Part shown: piece after piece, positions 21,700 to 33,008 of the stretch
Numbering within the stretch: the first letter of the stretch is position 1
How the letters are laid out: every line of letters begins with the position of its first letter
Assembly: GCF_036884655.1 (NCBI RefSeq)
Contig: NC_088338.1
Span: 3,664,001-3,728,000, forward strand
Direction of reading: 5' to 3'
Source of the DNA: Musa acuminata AAA Group
Lineage: Eukaryota; Streptophyta; Magnoliopsida; Zingiberales; Musaceae
Length of the DNA: 64,000 nucleotides
Notes under the pieces: generated by a model
What the model saw: the letters and a program-made list of their open reading frames with translations, nothing else
Told to the model about the DNA's origin: nothing
Database searches by the model: none
Translations under genes and position numbers: made by a program

Positions 21700-24600
21700 A
21701 TGGGCACCGACGGCGATTCCTGCGGCGCTGGCGATTCGGACGCCGTCGGAGGATGCGCCGCCGTCACCGTCCACGTCCGATGCTCGAACGGGTCCAAGTT
21801 CTCGGTGCAGATCGCCCTCGATTCCACCGTCGGGGCCTTCAAGGCTGCCCTCGTCGAGAAGTGCGACGTCCCGGCGGAGCAGCAGCGGTTGATCTATAAA
21901 GGCCGGATCTTGAAGGACGAGCATACCCTGGAGAGCTATGGTGCGTGGATTTGCCCCCTTGATTTCGATTCCTTTTGCTGTTGCGGCCGATGCCTTGTTC
22001 ATCCCCTTTTGATCGTATCATGCTGATTACGGCTTAAAATAGAGAAGTCACTTTCATAACTTTTTCATTCTTCTTTCGTGAAGTGATCGAGATTCTTGAA
22101 CGTTATTGGAAAAGATGATTCTTTGATCAAACGTCAAACGAGAAAGGTATTGTTAAAGAGAAAAGTTGACTTTTGGTCCTTCGTTGCCGTATTGACTGCC
22201 AGATGCCCCTTAAAATTGGTTAGATTTTCCCATCCAATCAATAGGCCTTCATTCTTCGAGGGAGGAAGGTATTCTTCTAGTGATGGAGAGAGATTTTCGT
22301 CATAGCAAAATTGAAAGTAAAAAAAATGTAATGATCAATCTTTCTCTAGCTACAAAAAATTGGATCTCTTGGGGAAATATATGAGACTTTGAAATTGACC
22401 AATATTAGCTACTTGGTGAGTGCTGACTTTATATGGAGGATGTTGACCCTATAGAAAGCAGAGGTTTCGCCAATTTTTCACTATTGACTAGTATTAGCTA
22501 CTTGGTAACCAGTGAGCTAATATCTTCTGTGCTCCGTGAGTATTTGCTTTATATGTTTTATTCAAAAGCTGTAGGGAAAATTCTGTTTGTTTTTCTTTGT
22601 ACGCATAATTAGTCAAGAGAGGTAGTCTAATGGTTTGGCTTGTGTTTACCAATATGGAATATGTATTTGTATGCATAATTAGGCCTTTTGTTTTCTCTTC
22701 AATACAAGAAATATGTATTTGTCACGTTTAAGGTCGATATATTCTTTTCTGTTATCCATCATATCTTGTCTCTTTTTCTTTAGAAATATACAACTTTTTT
22801 TTCTGAACAGATGCCCACTTTAGTTGATTTTTTAATGAAGGTGTCCTAAGCATTAATGTTGAGTAGTTTTTCTTATGTGTTGATCAGCGAAAAGTCTGGA
22901 GTTTTTGTTTGTTCCATTGTGGAGCTGAATTTATAGCCTCTTTCGAAAAGGTGTACAGCGAGGCGAATGTGCTGATGTCTATTGTCCTTCCAAAGGGGGC
23001 AATGCTGTCACTGCTAGGTATTATAAGGCGCCAAGGTCCCTTATTTTCCTAGGCACTTGCCTCGATAAACTGAGGTGCTTTGTTTTAAAAAAATATGAAA
23101 ATAAATTGAGAAAGGTAATCATTATTCACAAGAATAGGGATGAGAGGGAAATGGTGACAATAATTGTTGGTTGTGGAGAGTAGAGCGGCGAAGAAAGGGG
23201 AGAAAAGAGAGAGAGACAGAGAATAGAGAATAAATGCAGGCTGCCTCAATTGAGGTGCTTGCTTAAGTGGGACTCAATTGCTCACTCAGGGTTCAAGGCG
23301 CTCAAGAAGATTAACTAAGTGTTAAACAATGTTTTATAACTTTTGGTAGTTAGGCTAAAGAAACTAACATTTGAGTGCAATGAGCTGTCTCCAAGGAACA
23401 TTGGAATATGCATTTGTCATGATCATTAGATTATGGAAGAAGAATTTCCTTTATCAATCATTTGGGGTTAAGCTTATAGGGTATGAGATCTAGAAAGATT
23501 TGATTAATGTAACCGTGATTATTTTTTGTAATATCAAAATGTTGGAACTAAGATCATCAGGTTTATTATCAGAAAAAAAAAATAAACATCTACAAGGAGA
23601 TGCAAATTATTCAACTACTACAGAAAATTTTGCAATTATATTTTTTCTCATTTATAAGACATGAGAAGTTTTTTATTCATACTTGGAGGTTAAAAGTTTC
23701 TAGACTTTAGCCATACGAGGTTAATGTCTTGACATTCTTGTTACAATTGGACTTGCTTGAACAATGTGTATATTTTTTTAATTGTACAGTGTTCAACTTT
23801 CACCTTGGAGTAGTAATAGAAGGAAAACTTCCGGTGTCTTAATATTTTAAACTTTTTGTAATTTTGGTCGTAGGTGATAGTGACTACCTGAATCATCTAA
23901 ATGTAATTTGTTAATGCTGCTTAGTATCACCCAAGTTCTTGCCAGCTGCTATATCACCTTGTTGCTTTGTGTGCGTGATTAATGACCATGAAAGCTAGAT
24001 GGCTATGGATGTGGTCAGTTCTATTGTGATCCATCTTGACAATGTTTTGACTTTTGTCTTGCCAAGGATTGGAGTCAGATCACACAATTCATTTGGTACG
24101 TGGTTTAACATCACCAGCTGCATCTGCTGATGTGACAACAGCTAGCAATGGAGCTTCAAGGATTCCTGCCAACAGTGCTGGTGTTGAGAATGGTGGTACT
24201 AATGAAGGTCGGCGATTTGGAGGAGCTGATATTGGAGGCTCACTCTTTCCTGGCCTTGGTGAAAACAGAAGAGATGGTAATGGATCAGGTTTTTTGGGAT
24301 TTGGCTTACCGGATATTAATCAGATGCAGCAGCAGCTTGCTCAAAATCCTAACATGATGAGAGAAATAATGAATATGCCTGCCGTTCAGAGTCTGATGAA
24401 TAACCCTGACCTACTGCGAAACATGATAATGAATAATCCTCAAATGCGTGAGATCATAGACCGCAATCCTGATTTTGCGCATGTCCTCAATGATCCCAGT
24501 ACTCTCCGGCAATCTTTGGAAGTTATGAGGAATCCTGAACTCATGAGAGAATTGATGCGGAACACTGATAGGGCTATGAGCAACATTGAGGCATCCCCAG

Positions 24601-26389
24601 AAGGATTTAATGCTCTTAGGCGCATGTACGAAACTGTTCAGGAACCATTTCTGAATGCTACAACAGGGTCAGGGAACATGGGGAATGATTTGGCTCAAAA
24701 CCCATTTGCAGCACTTTTGGGGAATCAGAGTGCTTCGCAGGCTAGAGATCAGACAGCAAATCATTCTGGTACTGGTTCTGATGTCACAACCGAGTCTGCT
24801 GCACCAAATAGTAACCCACTTCCAAACCCATGGAGCAGTACTGGTAAGTTGCTTTGTAATCTTCTTATGGTTTGTTGTTTTTATTTATTAAAAGTTAATG
24901 CCACAGCAGGAGGTGCACAGTCTACAAACTCGAGACCTGTGCCTGCAAATGATGGAAGATCTCCAGGTGTTGCTGGGTTAGGTGGGCTTGGTTTACCAGA
25001 CTTGGAAAGGATGGCTGGGGGCATGCCAGATCCATCCCTTATGAATCAGCTTCTGCAGAACCCAGCCATTATGCAGATGATGCAGTCTCTCCTCTCCAAC
25101 CCTCAGTTCATGAATCAGGTATCTATTATCTATAATGAGTGAGAATGTGAGATGGAACTGTTACTGTTTCTATTCCACTTTTTTGTGATTACTGCTTGTT
25201 GCTAGGTCTTGGATCCACAACTCGGTGGCATGTTGGGATCCAATTCCCAACTTAGGGATATGTTGCAGAACCCTGAATTGATTCGACAGCTTACTTCTCC
25301 TGAGACATTGCAGGTAGATTGATTTGCAATCATTACTTGTACGAGGTTTCTTGTTATTAAAAAACCTCTGTTTTCTTGTTTGCAGCAACTTCTGTCTTTT
25401 CAGCAATCACTTGTATCCCAGGTTGTTCGGCAGCAATCGAGCCAGTAAGTTACATCCTATTTAAGACTGATTCCTTTTATTTTGATTATTTTGCTTTCTC
25501 ATTAGCCTTTCCAATTTATGGCATATAAAAAGAAGGTTCTGATCTGATACATGTTGAGATTTGGTTGGTCTTGTTTCTTTTTCTTCTACTACCCATGGTC
25601 TACTATTGTTTTTAATTAACAAAAAATAATAAATAAATCAAAAAGACATTTTAAGTTTGATGTATGAACTTGTTCAAAATATAAGTTTCAGCTAATGCTT
25701 GACAGTCTGTTGTTTTTGCACCTTAGGACGGATTAGTTTCTGGCATGCTCTTCGTGACATTGTCAAGAGGAAAATTTTGCTCTAGTTTGGCTTCAAGTTT
25801 TGATTAGTTCACTTATTTCTTATCCATTGTTGTAGGGAACAGAATCAGACTGGCGGTGGTACAGCAGGTATGAGAAATATGGTCAGATGCATCTGGCCTT
25901 TGGAGCCTCATGATCACATGTTCTCTCATTACTTCTATGATTTTGCTGTCCTCAATATCTAAAAAATTGTTCTGACCTGATGATACTATTGGACAATGGA
26001 CATTTGAATTAAAAGGTGCATTTATCATTTGCTCTGCTGCAGGGACAATGAATAACAACGGACTGGAACTTCTGATGAACATGTTTGGTGGGCTTGGGTC
26101 TGGCGCTGGTGTTCCCAGTAATCCTGATGGTTATATGCATTCTAGCCTGTCGTTTAGTACTTGAATACCTTTTTACAGTGGAAATCTGCAATCCCATAAA
26201 TTCTGAGGACTAAGCATTCTATGGATATTTCCTCTTGCAGTGCCTCCAGAGGAGCGATACGCAACACAATTGTCCCAGCTACAAGAAATGGGTTTCTTGA
26301 ACACTCAAGAGAATATTCGTGCTTTAAGTGCCACCTCTGGCAATGTCCATGCAGCTGTCGATTGGCTTTTAAGGAATCTTGATCGATAA
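21700..26389 (+). CDS. DSK2: Ubiquilin, ubiquitin-receptor protein of the DSK2 type
   Basis: Eight coding exons: 21700-21940, 24067-24843, 24910-25118, 25206-25313, 25386-25444, 25836-25867, 26043-26129 and 26241-26389, giving 553 residues, the usual length for plant DSK2. It shuttles polyubiquitinated cargo to the proteasome and, in Arabidopsis, to autophagy. The N-terminal ubiquitin-like domain (about 17-92) runs from [13 protein letters not shown] to [11 protein letters not shown]1/heat-shock-chaperonin repeats follow around 155-275 ([29 protein letters not shown]), with further STI1-like segments rich in NPQ and Met near 380-450. The C-terminal UBA domain (about 507-551) contains [20 protein letters not shown] and ends [12 protein letters not shown]. 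Intron 1 is 2.1 kb. Intron 2 has a cagcag tandem acceptor and no in-frame stop. The first exon is GC-rich. AATAAA at 26636-26641 is a likely polyadenylation signal. Confidence 0.96.
23005..23340. repeat. Candidate dispersed repeat in ubiquilin intron 1
   Basis: The segment begins aaggcgccaagg and ends near caaggcgctcaagaag, with internal cttgcctcgataaactgaggtgc and gcctcaattgaggtgcttgc. These palindromic aggcgc/gaggtgc words are typical of a dispersed plant repeat. I could not define its ends. Confidence 0.35.
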
Positions 26390-27668
26390 AGAGACTGTTT
26401 TCATGCTTGCTTTGTCATTTTTCTATTAGCTCACAACTAGCTCCTGACTTCATAATTTGGGCAAGGCATGATCATATATGCTGTTCATGATTTGTGTAAA
26501 CCTGTACGAAGTTAATTCGGTGTTTATGCATTTTGCCTTGGATATTTGCAGATGTCTTTGTAAATACAAAATTGAAGTATCTTCAGGCTTGACAGGAGTC
26601 TTGACTCCCATTTCTTGGTGACATGGTCTGATCACAATAAATCTCTTGATTGCGAGTGATTTATATTCTCTTTTTCATCCGAATCGCAAATTGGACTGCA
26701 TATAAATTCTTCTTAAATTTGGTATGTACTGATGCACCAAATGTTGGTAAAATTTTATAAACCTTGCCAGTTTATTTTTTGATATCGAACTGTATTCATC
26801 TACGCAACGGTGCAAAGCAGCTGATAACTTCATATTGGTATAGAAATACTGTTCCTTTGTACATCTACAATGTTGCATAGCTCCCTTGTGAGTTCATAAT
26901 GGTGTAGTTATTTCCAGAAGGAAAATATCAATGCTATCATATGAGATAGAATTAAAAGATTAAAGAAGTCTACCTTTTAGATAAATCAGGATTTTTTCTT
27001 ACAAAGTTAAGATTTTGAATCAAGGATCTTATAATGAATTGATAAAATCTTTATTAGTTAAATTGGTCAAATGAAGATTCCAACTCTCAATTAAAGAGTT
27101 TAGTATAATACACCACCACCAAACTAATATGATATCATATTCGTCATCATTTTGATCCATAAAAGAAGGCTTGGATACAATGGTTGCATAACAAAGTGAA
27201 CTTTCACATTACCAAAACCACATGAATGAGTTTGCATTAGCAGTCTCTCAGTTAAGAATTAGGCATATGGCCTCATAACTCAAATACAGAAGAGAACACA
27301 AAAATACTTACCAACATTCCAAACACCAATCCAAGTTTATGAGTCAAATTTGTCTTGATTTCCTCAAACAAACAGAAAATAATTCTCTACTAATATATTT
27401 TATGAATGAGAGAATATCAACCAATTTAGCTGATAAAAATCTTAATAATTTATCACAAGATTTTAGATTCAAATCTTAGTAACTCATCAAACTCATTTCT
27501 CTTTGTTCTCAACATTCTCAAGACACATTCTTGCTGTTTGTGTGTGGCCTTTCCAAATGCCGCTGCGGAACGTCTCACAACATCTAACAAAACAGTAGGA
27601 AATATGAAAGCGAGGGGGCAGTCTTGTAATTTCGGAAAAGGAATTCGTCGTCGGCGACGTATATATGT

Positions 27669-27699
<31 letters not shown>

Positions 27700-28268
27700 G
27701 TGGGTTTTGGGCGAAAAATTGCGTAGAGGCAATCATCGGAATCTCCCCGTCGAGGAAACCCTAATCGCCGCTCGCGAGGAACGAGGTAGGGATCTCGATC
27801 GTTCCATCTCATGATCTCGTTACCTTTAATTCGATCCAGCGAATCTGTAATTTACCTAGTTTGGCATAATCCTCGCCTCAAACGACGATCTTCGGATCTG
27901 GTTCGAGGCGTTGCTTCTCCCCCTTGAATTCATATTTCCTGATGAGTGCTAATTCAGTTGGCTGTAGTTCAAGTTTTCTTGCTTGATTTATTGTTCTTCC
28001 TGAAATGAAAAAAGATCTGCTCGCTTCGATCGACGTATCATTGAATCGTTGCTGTTCTTTCTGTTTGTTTTGTTCGGTAGGTCTATTATTGTGTTTGACC
28101 TGTGCGATTTATTGGGTAGGCCTAAATTGTCGGCAAGGGTACTCTGGTTCTGGCCTGAATAATGATACGATTGGAACTAATTCGTGACATTAATCGATCG
28201 AGATCGATTTTTTGATCCAAAAAGGCCAGATTGGGTTACATAATCATTGCTTTGTAAGGGCTATTCAG
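26390..28268. other. Intergenic region and leader of the 28-kb gene
   Basis: The first 250 bp are the ubiquilin 3' UTR. Then comes AT-rich sequence with no gene until a (CT)n tract at about 27671-27699, which probably marks the leader of the gene at 28269. A donor-like CGAG|gtaggg at 27785/27786 and an acceptor-like attcag ending at 28268 suggest a leader intron ending directly at the ATG. That intron is inferred from the splice sites alone. Confidence 0.5.
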
Positions 28269-29237
28269 ATGGAGTCCTTCGATGCCATCACCCATTTGCC
28301 GCCTCGGAAGCGTCTTCTTGCTGAATTGAGGAGGGAGAACTCCGAATTTGACTTCTTGCCACCAGTTCCCTGTGTTTCTGGCGATCTTGGTGCTCGGCTT
28401 CGTGACATTATCAATTCCCCGAGTTCGACTCTGGAAGAAATCGTCAAGGTCTCCAAGTCCGTAGCTTTGGCTGCGGTGGAAATTTCAGCGACAGCAAGAA
28501 ACAATGCAGTTGAGAAAGCAGCTGCAGCCACAAAGGCCAAAGCTGCTGCTAAGAGTGCATTACTGAATCTGGATTCTGTCACGAGAAAGTCCAGAAAGGG
28601 TTACCATACTAGAACCAAAGTGAGAAAGAAACAGGTCCCGATAAAGCTCTTGTATAAGAACAATTATTCTGCGGGGACCCAAAAAACAGATGAAGAACTA
28701 GCCAGGAAATTGCATCTTGCAATGAATAGTTCACCTAGAATTTCAGATAATAAGGCGAAGAACAGTTTTGGGAAAGAAGTTCTTTGTAACAGTGATGCTA
28801 TCTGCGTTGAGAATTCACATGTTTTGCATAATGAGGGTGTTAGGATGAATGATAAATGTTTTATAGATAAATCAGAAGGGAAAGACGTTTTCCGGAGGAA
28901 GGAAGAAGCATCCAGTAACTGTACAGAGAAACAACAGGATGGATCTAAGTCTAGATCATTGGCTGGTGGTAGGAAAGTAAGAATTAAGCAAAAGAAATTA
29001 CCTTTGAGTCAATATGATGTCAGAGGCAAAGCAGAACTAAAGAGGCCACTGGCAAATCACTATTCTTTCACTGGAGAATCAAAGTTGGATTGTGCACGGT
29101 ACAATACGTCTGCAGATGATGCAGGACCTTCTAATGATGGTGGAATGTCAATGGAGATTACTTCAGCATGGAAATGCAAAAAGATCAGGGCATCACAGTG
29201 CTCATCTGATAGCAAGATTTTGCGTGCTTTATGTTGA
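28269..29237 (+). CDS. Uncharacterised plant protein, intronless coding region
   Basis: A single open frame of 322 residues. I do not recognise a named domain. The N-terminus MESFDAITHLPPRKRLLAEL is followed by a Pro-rich hinge, then an Ala/Lys-rich helical segment (about 55-105: SVALAAVEISATARNNAVEK and similar), which is likely alpha-helical or coiled coil. After that is a basic patch (RKSRKGYHTRTKVRKK) that could act as a nuclear signal. The remainder is polar and probably disordered, ending with the Cys- and Lys-containing WKCKKIRASQCSS and terminal KILRALC. The frame is open upstream to 28212, but Met at 28269 follows a good acceptor and begins the ordered segment, so I chose it. Length, coding-like composition and the CT-rich leader support a real gene. 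Nuclear location is inference. Confidence 0.7.
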   Translation: MESFDAITHLPPRKRLLAELRRENSEFDFLPPVPCVSGDLGARLRDIINSPSSTLEEIVKVSKSVALAAVEISATARNNAVEKAAAATKAKAAAKSALLNLDSVTRKSRKGYHTRTKVRKKQVPIKLLYKNNYSAGTQKTDEELARKLHLAMNSSPRISDNKAKNSFGKEVLCNSDAICVENSHVLHNEGVRMNDKCFIDKSEGKDVFRRKEEASSNCTEKQQDGSKSRSLAGGRKVRIKQKKLPLSQYDVRGKAELKRPLANHYSFTGESKLDCARYNTSADDAGPSNDGGMSMEITSAWKCKKIRASQCSSDSKILRALC

Positions 29238-31300
29238 CAATTCTTCGGCAACCAAGATCGCAACTGTTGAGTGCCCGGATGATAGTTTTGTGCCCATAGA
29301 TGATGTTTCTGGAGCTCGTATTGACATTCTTGGCATTTGGAATCAGTCACAAGTTCCATATGCAATCTGGACAGGAAGTCAAACAGATCCTTTGCAGTTG
29401 TTTGCTTTATGGTTTCATTTCACAAGGTGCTTGCTTCATATTTTATGTCAATAGTGGCTTGATTTTGTTTGTTTTAATCTGTCACTTGATGTATTTAATA
29501 CTTCTTATACATTTGAGTTATTATCATTCCTAAATCAGTGATAAGTCTATTATTAGCTATTGATGGATGTTATACTGATTCTTATTCTATTTATGATGAA
29601 TACTATCTTGCTTGGAATGCCTCACTTGGTGATATTTGTTTGGTGAATGGTACAAATATCACTGTTTTTGGCTAAAACAATGCATCCATGAATTAAGCGC
29701 GAGAGAGAGATTATGCCATCAAGTCAAATAGTAATAGTTCAGATCATAGACCAGGATTCTTTTGGTTTTGGGATTTTGCGCCTTTCATGATCAATGAAAG
29801 TATTGCTTATGCCAGTAAAGTGTCTGCAGTTCCTTGAATGTTGAAAGAAGTCATAATATTTGGGTCGAGAAAGCTGAGCGGCATTGGAGATTGGTTGGCA
29901 GATCTTTTGAATTGGCATGTGGAATTTGATACAGTGAGTATTATTTTAACTCCATGCTGTAAATGATAGGAGTAGATAATTCTGTATCGTATTATATATC
30001 TGTGTGTTTTAGCATGGTTTACAGTAATAGGGTGATTTACACGGAAGTGACTTTAGAACATCTTAAGCTTAGGGCCTAGTGGTGTGTCACAATCATAATG
30101 TATTATTAGATGAGATATTGTGGACTAATGAGAGATGACATTAAGTACCATATAGATAGATGTCCAGGATGCAGATTTATATGCTGACTGTGAAGTTCAA
30201 TGCATTAGGTTTTTCATGTGTTATTAAGTTATTTGCATTCTCATTTCTGATTTTTCCAAAACTTAAGATAGTGTTTGTCACACAACTTTTAGAATGTCCT
30301 GTGAGAACTGATTTTACCATAGAGAAAAAAAATATTTCTACTGCAACTGATATTTGGCAGATGAGTGAACTTCTATTGTTTTCTTCTTTCATTTTGCAGC
30401 TCCATTTGTAGTTCCTCTCAAGTGTTGAACCTTCATTTCTTCTAATGCTTCTATATGTTTGCAGTGTTATGAGAGATGACAAGTCAGTGTCTGTATAGTA
30501 CTGTTTCTTAGGTTGAAACCTGTCCTGCACATGAACAATGGTCCTTGTTCTTAAAACTTCTTCCTGAATCAGACTACCCATGAGATGATTAAAATGTCAG
30601 TGATGGTGAAACAACAAATACAAATGCCCCTATAAACTTAGGTGAGTTCATCTTGCAGGCGAATATTTTAGCTCTCTCACTAGCATGGCTGCAATTTGCA
30701 TGCTGAGGACAAGCTCATAATGGTAGAATGCTACTGTAAAATTGATTGGCACAGTGATGAAGTGAGGCCAACATGCTCTGAGGATATGCTGTTGGAAGAA
30801 TGATTGTGACATCTCAATTTAGTCTCATAATAGTAATGCCTATTACAGTCACTAAGATTGCTTCTTGCTTGGCTGATCAGTAAAACACCATCCAAATCAT
30901 AACAAAATCTCACCTTTCTGATTGCAACTTTCCATTGGCAATCATAATCTTTTGACCCAAAAAAAGTCGACTAAGGTTTCAGCAATAATACGATGAGAAA
31001 GTTTGCTCAGCCAAATATGAACCAAACAAGCGGCTTCAATCATTGAACAGTTCATACTGCACATATAGTCAGTCATATTGAGGATAACTTGAAATCACAT
31101 AAAGGAAAGTAGGAACTTTTCATGCAGAATAGTCAATGATCACATGTAGTCATATTTGCAAATCTAGCACATGTTTTGAACAGCAACAAATCTTCAACCA
31201 TAGCTTCCACTTTCCAAAGGCTTCTCTTTTCTTTCGTTTTCTTCTCCAATCGACCAGACCAGACTCCAAATTCCACCACTACTTGATGGAGGGACGGCGC
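29238..31300. other. Intergenic region between the uncharacterised gene and histone H4
   Basis: It starts with the probable 3' UTR of the uncharacterised gene and is otherwise AT-rich without recognisable genes or strong repeats. The end (about 31140-31300) is the 3' flank of the minus-strand histone H4 gene. Confidence 0.5.
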
Positions 31301-31690
<390 letters not shown>

Positions 31691-31710
31691 TCAAAGTGAG
31701 GTAAGAGGGG

Positions 31711-31884
31711 ATTAATATAGACGCCAAGATTGGGGGAAGGCGCGCGTTTGGAATTCGAATGGGTGAAGCATCTCGGCGGGAGAATCCGAGGCCTTTTTAG
31801 GATCCATGGACTGTGGATTGGGACCGTTGGATTACGGATCATCGGCTCAGATTTAACAATAGTTTTGGTCCGGATCCCTGACGT
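31711..31884 (-). promoter_or_regulatory. Histone H4 promoter motifs
   Basis: Read on the minus strand: ctatattaat (complement of 31711-31720) is a TATA-like box about 100 bp upstream of the H4 ATG. ATCCAACGG (complement of 31824-31832) matches the conserved plant histone promoter element. ACGTCA (complement of 31879-31884) is the plant histone hexamer bound by bZIP factors and linked to S-phase expression. Their order and spacing upstream of an H4 gene support the call. Confidence 0.75.
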
Positions 31885-32129
31885 GTTATTAAGTCGCCAG
31901 CACGGTGTCAACAGAAAAAGAAACATAGATCACAAACAGAAGAATTTGTGGGAGGAAAAGAAAAAGACGATTCATAATAAAAAAAAATACAATAAATATA
32001 TTTTCACTGGAATGTGATCTGTTAATGTAATATATCAATTTAAGGACGTATATTATTAAAAATAACGTATAAAATAAATATTATAAATAAAAACTACCTA
32101 AGCCCTTACCACTATTGCGATTGTCCGAG

Positions 32130-32307
32130 ATTGATGATCGCAACAAAAGCGAGAGTCTAGACAACAAGGACACGATCGACGAGAGCGAGTATTGATGATC
32201 GCAACAAAGGCGAAAGTCTAGACGACAAGGACACGATCGACGAGAGCGAGTATTGATGATCGCAACAAAGACGAAAGTCTAGACGACAAGGACACGATCG
32301 ACGATGG
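32130..32307. repeat. Minisatellite, three copies of a 61-bp unit
   Basis: Units begin at 32130, 32191 and 32252 with attgatgatcgcaac, and each contains gtctagac, aacaagg or gacaagg, and cacgatcgacga. The copies differ by only a few substitutions. Because 61 is not a multiple of three, the frames that cross it are not conserved, so it is non-coding. Confidence 0.92.
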
Positions 32308-33008
32308 CTCGAGTGCGATCGACTAGTCAAAGGTAGGGATAATCTCATTTTCTAGAAAAGTGAAAAAACACTCTTCAGAATAAAGCAAAATATAACGCTC
32401 TTGAAAAAAAACAAAAAAAAATACCCTTTTTTGAACTTTATCATCAAATCAGTATAGTTCATTCAAAAACTCTTATCAAAAGCTTGATTGTCTATCATCT
32501 GTTTTTTACCTTTTGTTTATCATCGTATAAAATACCTTTTAACAACTTTTTTTAAAGAGTTTTGATGTGCACAACTTTTGTCTCCAAAACTTTCTTCCAT
32601 GGGCTTTCCCAACACCCAAGACAGAACCCTCCAAAAATTTTGAACATCTTACTACCTAAAGATATTAACAAACACATTCGGTTTTTCATTTTTCGTTATA
32701 TTCTCAATTTTTTTTTTTATATGGACGGGAGGTTTGGCTTTCTTTTTCTATGGACAAAAGTGGTCTCTGCAAATTCAGCAGAAATTGGACCGTATGGAGG
32801 CCTCTATCAACAGAACTATTACGTATCTGAGAATGAGCCCTATGCACATCACAGTAACTCCTGGCATCGTCACAACAAAACCATAATCCTAATCTATCGC
32901 TAAAACACGATTGCAAACGACTGATAGATACATGTCATGAGTTAGACACCAGCTCAAGTCGAATACGCTTCGAAGATCACAAAAGAGAATGGTCTTCCAA
33001 GCGAAGGT

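Noticed and set aside
21669..22026. Overlapping frames around ubiquilin exon 1
   Set aside because: The ubiquitin-like domain frame from 21700, spliced at 21940, accounts for the signal; reading on into the intron gives no conserved sequence.
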